64,000 bases of DNA from Entoloma clypeatum (Eukaryota; Basidiomycota; Agaricomycetes; Agaricales; Entolomataceae). The DNA lies in the NCBI GenBank assembly GCA_963565915.1, contig OY751488.1, forward strand, positions 1,302,001-1,366,000, given 5' to 3'. Below are positions 1 through 9,600 of this stretch, piece after piece. The stretch's first letter is position 1. Every line of letters starts with the position of its first letter. The translations under genes were made by a program, and so were the position numbers. A model generated the notes under the pieces. The model was given only the letters and a program-made list of their open reading frames with translations. It was not told the origin of the DNA and did no database searches.

Positions 1-37
1 TCTTTGACCTTGCATTGATACTACGATCTCGTCCTTC

Positions 38-427
38 ATGCCTTGCAAGAAGCCTTCCAAGCAGCAGAACGCACCTAGTGTGCCTGTTCCTGGCGCTCCC
101 CCCTGTAACAATGATCTTCTCCCAGATAATCATCCTCTCCACAAATACTTGGTTCGCCCTGTTTTTGCCAACACAGAACACACCAATTTCCTTGGTGATC
201 TCAAACATTCATTCTGCATGGACACCATGAAATACTTCTTTCGCGAGTCCCCTTTCACCTTTTCCGAATTATCCCCAACATTCCAAAATCATCTAAAGTA
301 CTTCTTGTCATGGATTGACCATTACACAGAACACCAACAGTTGGCGAACTCGTCCACCCAGATGCCTTCACCACCCCCTCCCCCACCAGCACCAGCTGCC
401 CGCCAGTCCTGCTCAATAAAATATTAA
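38..427 (+). CDS. Unrecognised short ORF, probably a relic
   Basis: A 129-codon open frame begins with ATG at 38 and ends just before an AT-rich stretch. I do not recognise the product. It has no signal peptide or membrane segment; the C-terminal part ends in a proline run followed by PAPAARQS. The frame could continue an exon lying left of the window. It is followed directly by TE debris, so a decayed gene end or part of a LINE-type ORF1 is as likely as a living gene. Confidence 0.2.
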   Translation: MPCKKPSKQQNAPSVPVPGAPPCNNDLLPDNHPLHKYLVRPVFANTEHTNFLGDLKHSFCMDTMKYFFRESPFTFSELSPTFQNHLKYFLSWIDHYTEHQQLANSSTQMPSPPPPPPAPAARQSCSIKY

Positions 428-597
428 TATTATATAAATATAAATATAAAAATAAAAATAAATATATAAATATAAAATATATATATAACCCCTTCTCTAC
501 TATTAGTAGAACTCAAGAATAAGTACAACTAGACGAAGTACTACTTCTATAGAAATTCTACGTATTAAGTACTACCACTTTTACTACTAGTTCGTCA
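428..597. other. AT-rich spacer without genes
   Basis: The stretch is dominated by TATAAATA-type repeats (about 428-490) and then unremarkable AT-rich sequence. I see no ORF, terminal repeat or tRNA-like structure. Confidence 0.6.
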
Positions 598-1381
598 ATG
601 CAGACTCTCCCTCCCATGCACAAGGCACGTTCCTCACAAATGCCTCATGCCCCCCATGCCTCTGCAGCAGCCCAGACCTCAGGTCCAGACCCGCTACAAG
701 CACCCACCCTTTCCTCCATGCCTTTCCAGGTGCCACCTTGTGCTTGCGCCTCTGTGGCAGTCCAGGCCTCAGCACTAGACCCACAAACGCCCTTTCCAGC
801 ACCTTTCTCTCCCATACGCTCCTATGTCTCTGTGGCCTCCACCTCTCCCGCACCCTCTTGTATCCCCTCTTCCCTCCTTGTCCTTGTCCTGAAAGGGCCT
901 TCAGTGGCTCCTCTGTCAGTTCACAAACAGTGACCCCCTCCCTCTGGCAAGAGACATCATCAGTCTCCACCCAGATTGCCCCACCCCCTGCCGTCCAAAC
1001 TGGCACCTGCTTGTCAAGACCCTTGAGTCCTGAGCCCCCTCATGCGTCTGCCCCCAAATGCGGCAGCTCACCTCCCCCTTCCTGGAAGGCTTTCTCCCCT
1101 TTGCTTCCATCTTTCCCCCCAGGATGCGCTCTCCACACCCTCCCTCTCCCCCTTTCTTCCCCTATATGGGACCCCCGCCAGGATTGCCACAACCATGGCC
1201 CTCCTTTCTCCCTGCGTTCTTGAAAAACTTCAATCCAAAGGCTGCGCCTCAACCCGCCCCCTCTGTTCCCCTTCCCTCCCGCTCGTCTGGCCTGTCCAAG
1301 GTCACGCTTCTGCTGATCCGATGGGCCGCTGATGGGATCCCAACAATTATGTGGCAAACATTCTCGTCCCCTTCCGTCTGA
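598..1381 (+). pseudogene. Degenerate proline-rich ORF, possible LINE ORF1 relic
   Basis: The plus strand can be read as a proline/serine-rich, low-complexity protein, but only by changing frame. One frame runs from 598 with two in-frame stops near 931-1030. A second, from about 1058 to 1381, gives the most protein-like text, with many Pro, Phe and Trp residues. Proline-rich N-terminal regions are common in the ORF1 of fungal LINEs, as in the better copies at 20387-22568 and 44954-46240 here. Downstream lies a pyrimidine-rich trailer that resembles the trailer of the 44954 copy. I infer a broken LINE ORF1, without a diagnostic zinc knuckle to prove it. Confidence 0.25.
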
Positions 1382-1584
1382 AGTCTTTTTCTTTCTTTCA
1401 CATATAAGGAATGGGCTAGCACCCCCGTACATCTCTCTTTCTGGTTTTTGTTTTGTCCTACTTTTCTATATACAACACATCACCTACAACATGCTGTCTC
1501 AATATCCTTTCATGGATGTTTCAGTGTCCATCTCTATCCTTTACTTATTGGATACACACATAGGCCATCCCCAGAGGGCCTTAC
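1382..1584 (+). repeat. LINE-like 3' trailer, left part, split by copia A
   Basis: Pyrimidine-rich trailer with TTTCTATATACAACAC-type text, interrupted by the copia A insertion. It resumes at 13154 after removal of copia A and one copy of its TSD CTTAC (1580-1584 and 13149-13153). The rejoined right part carries the GACCGGACTGC and CGCCGGTATTA words also seen at other LINE/SINE 3' ends in this window. Confidence 0.45.
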
Positions 1585-1887
1585 TGTTGAAACTTTTCCC
1601 ATCACGTAGATTAGATTAGATTACATCACGTGACCTTACATATCTTCATTACATACTTGTTTGGTTGGTACAAACAGTAGTACAGTATATAAGACCAGGA
1701 AACTGTCAATACCAACAAGTTGTCTCTTGACTCTTAACCAGCTCCATCGCTCTTACCAGCCTCAACCGCTCTCACCAGCCTCACCCCTCCCAAACCATGT
1801 AAGTGGCTAGAACGGTTATGTAGAGTACTTCCACTGTAGCTGGTTGCTCAGTACATCTGTGGCTAACGCCCAGGTGGAACTTCAACA
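1585..1887 (+). repeat. 5' LTR of copia A
   Basis: 303 bp, bounded by TGTTGAAAC and TTCAACA. It contains a TATATAAG box near 1686 that is a likely promoter TATA element, and an ATTAG microrepeat near the start. It has one ATTAG unit fewer than its partner at 12841-13148. Confidence 0.95.
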
Positions 1888-1899
1888 GGTTATGGGCCC
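1888..1899 (+). promoter_or_regulatory. Copia A primer-binding site, internal initiator-tRNA type
   Basis: The bases directly after the LTR, GGTTATGGGCCC, are the reverse complement of GGGCCCAUAACC, the anticodon stem-loop of eukaryotic initiator tRNA-Met. They do not start with TGG, so they do not match a tRNA 3' end. Drosophila copia is known to prime from such an initiator-tRNA half; the same mode is inferred here. Confidence 0.8.
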
Positions 1900-2248
1900 C
1901 GGATAGCAGAGGGACTTGGGAAACGCTGGCAACAGCGAGTACCTGCCCACTCTACCCTGGTTGGCAAAGAACCGATCGAAAGATCTAGGTTCTGAGTCAT
2001 ACTTCTTCACATATGAACCTGGGAACGTCATTACGACAAGTACCTGTCATGAGACGTCCCTAAGGGGATTGACCTAGTACACTCCATGTGGAAACGTTGA
2101 TCGCACCTTATACGTTTCTGACATATAAAGGGTTTTCCCATGACCGCTATTCCTGAAGGGAATATGTCATAAGGAATCATTCAATTGTTTTCTCGAATCA
2201 TATTCATAACACATCACTGATTGAGAACCCTTTTTAGATTCATTCACA

Positions 2249-5200
2249 ATGTCTACCTCTCGTTCTGCCCTCGACACAATCACTGCCTTTGATGGCATCG
2301 ACTACCGGAGCTGGGCCGAGAAAATGAAGTCTTACCTCCTCCATCAAGGAGTCTGGCGCCTTGTTTCTGGCGACATCCCCCGCCCTGTCATCGCCGACTT
2401 CACCACCACAGTCTCCACCCCTGGGGCCACTGCTACTGCTCCCCCTGTGCTGGCCACCACGGTCGACCAGCCCGGCTTCCGCAAGGAAGAAAAAGCCTGG
2501 ATCAGGGACGACGACGTAGCTCTTGGGGCGATACGCCTGAAGGTCTCCGAGGCGATCAGACGCCACATCAAGGACGCCACTTCCTCAAAAGACGCCTGGA
2601 AGTCATTAAAAGATGCCTACTCCAAGGTATCCCCGGCCGTCATCTTCGGCGACTTCAAGGCTGCCGCCACCTACAAGCTCTCTGGACGTGACCCCGTCCC
2701 TGAAATTGAACGCTTGGGGTCTCTTTTCACTCGGCTCGCCGATTCGAACTTTGATGTCCCCGATCTGATGCAGGCAATGATCCTGGCAAATGCAATTCCC
2801 GACGCCTGGTCGTCACTCTCCACTGCCCTCTTTCAGGTCTATGACGCCGACGACTTCACATACAAAGCCGTCGCGGAAAGCATCATATCAGAATACCGGC
2901 GCAAGTATTCGATTGGGTCCACTCGTACGTCCAACGAGCAGGCCCGGAAAATCTCCGGGACAAAGCGAAAGGGGCAGGACCCCAAATGGGAAAGGCAGCA
3001 GAAGCCAAGTACCTCGCAGAACGATGCTGACGAGCAGCCCAACTCGGCCGACCCAAGTACCGCTTCTGAGAAGAAGAAGGGAAAGGGACGTTGGCGCAAT
3101 CAGAAGAAAAGCGCTAACAATGCGGACAACACGTCCGACCATGTGGAAGAAACGGTTGAGTTTGTTGCTCCCGCCATCCACTTCCCTCCTCTTCCGTCGC
3201 CATCCTTCACCACCGTCACTGGTCGCGGGAAAACGACAAGTACCGCACAGCCCGATTCTGCAAAGATGCAGTCGCTCCTGCAAAGAATGAACCCCCCTCC
3301 GTCACAGTACACCGGGCTTCCTTCTGGAAAACCATCCGTGTGGAAAAAGAACGACCATGTCCGCAAACTCGCGCGCGGCATTGGTGCTCGCCCCTCAGGA
3401 TCAAATCTTCGTATCCTAGACACCATCATTCCTGAAATCGACGAAAGGCCGGCTAAACAGCGTCGCGTAGCCCCGTCGATAGAAGAATCGCTAGGGATGA
3501 TGGACATAGACCATCAAAGCGAGCGAATGGGGCCGGAACAGTTCGAGGATGGGCTGATCGAACTTGACGGTTCGTCACATCCTTCTCTCAAACTTGACCA
3601 AATGGGAAACGCTAATAATCACGCACAGACGTTTGAATACACATTAGCTAGTACCGATGCAGATAGTATAGATCTCTTTAGTGATGATCTGTACAAAAAA
3701 TATATCAAACATTCCGCGTCCTGCACACACTGCAAAGAGAGAGAACGCGCTCAGTGGATCTTAGATTCCGGCGCATCATTACACTTTACCCATGAGTTCA
3801 AAGACTTCGCGTATTACAGGCCTCTCAAGGCTAAGCGATTTGTCCAAACAGCTGCAAAGGGAAAGAAACTGGAAATTCTCGGAGTTGGGGCCGTTCCAGT
3901 ACGGCATACCCTAGATGGGGAAACTAAAACCCATCTCCTACGACCGGTATTTTATATTCCGGATATGGACACACGTCTACTGTCCCTAGGCGTCTTCCTT
4001 AACCATGGTTACAAAGTTAATGGAATGCGTGGAGAAATTAATATCTCTAAAGGGCTGAACAAAATACAGTTTTCGCCTCATTTCATCAGACAAACCATTT
4101 ATTGGTTAGACACTGAAATACGCTATGACCAAATCCACGCGATCTCTAGCGAAATCACTGTTGAAACCTGGCATAAACGCCTTGGCCACCCAAATGACCA
4201 GGCGCTCAATAAGATTCCCACCAGTACCAAAGGAGTACCCAAAACGTTAGTACGTGAGAAATCACAGGAAAGCTGCACGGGGTGTCTAAAAGGGAAAATG
4301 CCGAATCAATCTTACCCTAACTCGGTGACAAGGGCTGTCGAACCCTTTGATTTGATCCATTCGGACTTGAAACAGATATCCACGGCATCGTACCACAAGT
4401 ACAAATATTTCCTTACCTTTTTGGATGATTTTTCTTCCCATGTCTGGGTCGTCTTGCTTAGGAAAAAGTCAGGCGCCATCACAGCGCTGAAACAATTCCT
4501 TGCGATGATCCAGAATCAATTCGCCGCCACCCCTAAAAAATGGCGGGTTGATGGAGGTGGAGAATTCGATGAATACAAGGATGTACTTGCCGATCATGGA
4601 ATTCTGATCGATGTCACACTCCCATATCAGCATCAGCAGAATGGTAGAGCAGAACGAATGAATCGAACTCTGTGGGAAAAATCTCAGGCATTGCGTTTCG
4701 ACGCATGTCTACCGCCGATGTGGTGGGAATTCTGTTTGGAACATGCAGCATTTCTATACAACAGAACCCCCATGCGGCGTCTTGAATGGAAAACCCCTTA
4801 TTTCAGGGTGACCAATGAGATCCCCGACTTGTCCAGCGTCAGAGTCTTCGGATGCCAAGCATACGTATATATCCCAAAAGAAAAACGCAGAAACTCCCTG
4901 GAGTCAAGATCTTGATTGATGATTTATCTCGGATCAAAACCAGGGGTCAAAGGATACCGCTTCATGGATCCTGAGACTAACACGATTTTCATGGGTGGGA
5001 AAGCTATCTTTGATGAAAGCAAGTACCCTAGATGCCACATCGACCCTTTGCCAGAAAACCATCCAGAAATGGAAAACCCAGAGCCGGCTGATGAGTTTGA
5101 GGATCTCATCCCTGGCAGCAACGACGACGATAGTCACAATGAAACACCTCAGGACTCAGTTCCCATTGAACAGGATCAACCTGAATCAGACAACGAACTA

Positions 5201-5947
5201 CCTGCCAGTGAGCCTGATGACGAACCACGAGTACCCACTCCGGAACCCGAGCAAGTACCAGATCGACCGATCAGGGAACGACGAGTTCGGAAGATGCCAG
5301 GAAGCATCTATGGGGAAGACACTCCAGCATCTGATCTTGAAAAATTAGATCGAAGACGGAGATTGGGCGGTCAAACGGCATGGATGAATGACCTCCTGAT
5401 GGAGGCGATATCAGCCCAAGTTGGCATCGTTGAAATGTCCCATAAAGACATATACCCTCTTCCAAATAAAGAAGACTGGTATGCAGCTGAACGTAAAGAG
5501 CTAGACATGCTCAAACGCCGCGGGGTGATCACGGAGCTAGTACCCCTGCCTGCAGGGAGGAAAGCCCTAAGGAACAAATGGGTTTATAACGAAAAATCCG
5601 ACGGGCGTCTGAAAGCGCGCCTTGTCGCAAAAGGCTTCTCGCAGGTGGAAGGGATCGACTTTGATCAGATCTTCTCACCAGTCGTAAGATATGAAACCGT
5701 CCGACTGATACTGGCATTGACAGCCCTTGAAGGGTGGTTCATGACACTGTTGGACGTCTCATCAGCCTTCCTCTACGGAACGCTCCAAGAAGTCATTTAC
5801 ATGCGACAGCCTGAGGGCTACATAGTAAAAGGGAAAGAGCACCTCGTGTACCAACTATTCAAAGCTCTATATGGACTTAAGCAGGCCGCATTAGCCTGGT
5901 GGAGGGAACTTGATTCCTCCATGAAAAAGCTCGGCTTTGTCCGGCTT
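2249..5947 (+). pseudogene. Copia A gag-pol, 5' part (gag, PR, IN, start of RT)
   Basis: The ATG at 2249 (context CACAATGTC, same place as in copia B) opens a frame that runs to a TGA at 4913-4915 and resumes in the same frame to 5947, where copia B interrupts it. Domains are in copia order: a gag-like N-terminus without a classical CCHC knuckle, protease with DSGA, an HHCC zinc module, integrase with D, D, E motifs, then the N-terminal RT up to MKKLGFV. Copia B has CGA at the site of the TGA, so the stop is a C-to-T change at a CpG. The rest of the gene lies at 11731-12764. The last 837 bases before the break are identical to copia B, unlike the flanking parts. Confidence 0.93.
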
Positions 5948-6257
5948 TGTTGAAACTTTTCCCATCACGTAGATTAGATTAGATTAGATTACATCACGTG
6001 ACCTTTACATATCTTCATTACATACTTGTTTGGTTGGTACAAACAGTAGTACGGTATATAAGACCAGGAAACTGTCAATATCAACAAGTTGTCTCTTGAC
6101 TCTTAACCGCCTCCATCGCTCTTACCAGCCTCAACCGCTCTCACCAGCCTCACCCTCCCCAACCTATGTAAGTGGTCAGAACGGTATCGTAGAGTACTTC
6201 CACTGTAGCCGGTTGCTTCAGTACACTTGCGGCTAGCGCCCAGGTGGAACTTCAACA
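5948..6257 (+). repeat. 5' LTR of copia B
   Basis: 310 bp, TGTTGAAAC to TTCAACA, with a TATATAAG box near 6056. It matches 11421-11730 and differs by a few percent from the copia A LTRs. Confidence 0.96.
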
Positions 6258-6269
6258 GGTTATGGGCCC
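6258..6269 (+). promoter_or_regulatory. Copia B primer-binding site
   Basis: GGTTATGGGCCC immediately follows the LTR, as in copia A, and is complementary to the anticodon arm of initiator tRNA-Met. Conservation in both copies supports a half-tRNA primer. Confidence 0.8.
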
Positions 6270-6618
6270 CGGATAGCAGAGGGACCTGGGAAACGCTGGC
6301 AACAGCGAGTACCTGCCCACTCTACCCTGGTTGGCAAGGAACCGATCGAAAGATCTAGGTTCTGAGTCTTACTCCTTCACATATGAACCTGGGAACGTCA
6401 TTACGACAAGTACCTGTCATGATTCGTCCCTAAGGGGATTGACATAGTACACTCCATGTGGAAACGTTGATCGCACCTTATACGTTTCTGACATATAAAG
6501 GGTTTTCCTATGACCGCTATTCCTCAAGGGAATATGTCACAAGGAATCATTCAATTGCTTTCTCGAATCATATTCATAACACATCACTGATTGAGAACCC
6601 TTTTTAGATTCATTCACA

Positions 6619-9600
6619 ATGTCTACCTCTCGCTCCGCCATGGACACCATCACCGCCTTTGACGGCATCGACTACCAAAGCTGGGCTGAGAAAATGAAGT
6701 CCTACCTCCTCCATCAAGGAGTCTGGCGCATCGTCTCTGGCGACATCACTCGTCCTGTGATCGCCGACTTCACCACTACGGTCTCCACTCCCGGTCCCAC
6801 CGCCGCTGCTCCCCCCGTACTGACTACCACGGTCGACCAGCCCGGCTTCCGTAAGGAGGAAAAAGCCTGGATCAGGGACGATGACGTGGCTCTCGGTGCG
6901 ATACGCCTGAAAGTCTCTGAGGCGATCAGACGCCACATCAAGGATAGCACCTCGGCACTTGACGCATGGAGCGAGCTAAAAGATAACTACTCCAAGGTAT
7001 CCCCGGCCGTCATCTTCGGCGACTTCAAGGCCGCCGCCACCTACAAGCTCTCTGGGCGCGACCCCGTGCCTGAGATTGAACGCCTGGGGTCTCTTTTCGC
7101 CCGGCTCGCCGATTCAAAGTTTGTCGTTCCCGATCTGATGCAGGCAATGATCCTGGCCAATGCAATTCCCGACGCCTGGTCGTCACTCTCCACCGCCCTT
7201 TTCCAGGTCTATGATGCCGACGATTTCACCTACAAGGCCGTCGCCGATAGCATCATCTCGGAATACAGGCGCAAGTATTCGGTCGGGTCTACTCGTACGT
7301 CCAATGAGCAGGCCCGGAAAATCTCCGGGACAAAGCGCAAGGGGCAGGACCCCAAATGGGAAAGGCAGCAAAAGCCGAGTACCTCGCAGAACGATGCTGA
7401 CGAGCAGCCTAACTCGGCCGACCCAAGTACCGCTTCTGAGAAGAAGAAGGGAAAGGGACGCTGGCGCAATCAGAAGAAAAGCGCCAACACTGCGGACAAC
7501 GCGTCCGAACATGTGGAGGAAACGGTCGAGTTTGTTGCTCCCGCCATCCACTTCCCTCCTCTTCCGCCGCCATCCTTCACCACCGTCACTGGGCGCGGGA
7601 AAACGACAAGTACTGCACAGCCAGACTCTCAGCGGATGCAGTCGCTACTTCAGCGAATGAACCCGCCTCCATCCCAGTACACCGGGCTTCCTTCGGGCAA
7701 GCCGTCCGTGTGGAAGAAAAACGACCATGTTCGCAAACTCGCACGCGGCATTGGTGCTCGCCCCTCAGGGTCAAACCTTCGCATTCTGGATACGATTATC
7801 CCAGAAGAAGACGAAAGACCGTCCAAGCAGCGTCGAGTTACTCCGCCGCTGGACCAAACCCTTAGGATGATGGACATAGACCATCAGAGCGAGCGTATGG
7901 GGCCGGACCAATTCGAAGATGGGCTCATTGAACTTGACGGTTCGTCATCTTCCTCTCCTGAATCTGACCAATTAAGGAAAGCTAATAACACCTCCTTACA
8001 GACGTGTAAAATATTAGCTAGTACTAGTGCAGAATGTATGGATCACATTGACAACGATCTATATAAAAAATATACAAAGCACTTTGCGTCATGCACACAC
8101 TGTAAGGAGAAAGAACACGCACAATGGATCTTAGACTCCGGTGCCTCGTTACACTTTACCCATGAGTTCAAGGACTTCGCGTACTACAGGCCTCTCAAGG
8201 CTAAGCGATTTGTCCAAACAGCTGAAAAGGGAAAGAAACTGGAAATTCTCGGAGTTGGGGCCGTTCCAGTACGGCATACCCTAAATGGGGAAGTAAAAAC
8301 CCACCTTCTCCGACCTGTATTCTACATTCCGGACATGGACACACGCCTATTGTCCCTAGGTGTCTTCCTTAATCACGGATACAAAGTAGACGGAATGCGT
8401 GGAGAAATCAACATCTCCAAAGGACAGAACAAAATACAGTTCTCGCCTCACATTCTCGGACAAACCATTTATTGGTTAGACACTGAAATACGCCTTGACC
8501 AGATCCATGCGATCTCTAGCGAAATCACTGTCGAAACCTGGCACAAACGCCTTGGCCACCCAAATGACCAAGCGCTCAATAAGATTCCCACCAGTACCAA
8601 AGGAGTACCCAAAACGCTAGTACGTGAGAAATCACAGGAAAGCTGCACAGGGTGTCTAAAAGGGAAAATGCCGAATCAATCTTATCCTAACTCAATGACA
8701 AGGGCTGTCAAACCCTTTGATTTGATCCATTCGGATTTGAAGCAGATATCCACGGCATCGTACCATAAGTACAAATATTTCCTTACCTTTTTGGACGATT
8801 TTTCATCCCATGTCTGGGTCGTCTTGCTTAGGAAGAAGTCAGGTGCCATCACGGCGCTGAAACAATTCCTTGCGATGATCCAGAATCAATTTGCCGCTAC
8901 CCCTAAGAAGTGGCGGGTTGATGGAGGTGGAGAATTTGACGAATACAAGGATGTACTTGCCGATCATGGAATTCTGATCGATGTCACGCTCCCATATCAG
9001 CACCAACAGAATGGTAGAGCAGAAAGGATCAATCGAACACTATGGGAAAAATCTCAGGCATTACGCTTCGATGCATGCTTACCGCCCATGTGGTGGGAAT
9101 TCTGTTTGGAACACGCAGCATTTCTCTACAACAGAACCCCCATGCAGCGTCTTGAATGGAAAACCCCTTACTTCAGGGTGACCAATGAGATCCCCGACAT
9201 GTCTAGTGTCAGAGTATTCGGATGTCAGGCATATGTATATATCCCAAAGGAGAAACGTAGGAACTCCCTGGAATCAAGATCCCGATTGATGATTTATCTC
9301 GGATCGAAACCAGGGGTCAAAGGATACCGCTTCATGGATCCTGAGACCAACACGATTTTCATGGGCGGGAAAGCTATCTTTGATGAAAGCAAGTACCCTA
9401 GATGCCACATTGACCCGTTGCCAGAAAACCACCCAGAAATGGAAAACCCAGAGCCGGCTGATGAGTTTGAGGATCTCATTCCTGGCAGCAACGACGACGA
9501 TAGTCACAATGAAACACCTCAGGACTCAGTTCCCATTGAACAGGATCAACCTGAATCAGACAACGAACTACCTGCCAGTGAGCCTGATGACGAACCACGA

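Noticed and set aside
1042..1432. Overlapping ORFs on both strands at 1040-1432
   Set aside because: They are frame shadows of a proline-rich, CT-rich stretch. No domain and no consistent frame.
5948..6257. Solo LTR truncating copia A
   Set aside because: The TSD GGCTT and the continuation of A at 11731 show that it is the 5' LTR of a complete nested element.
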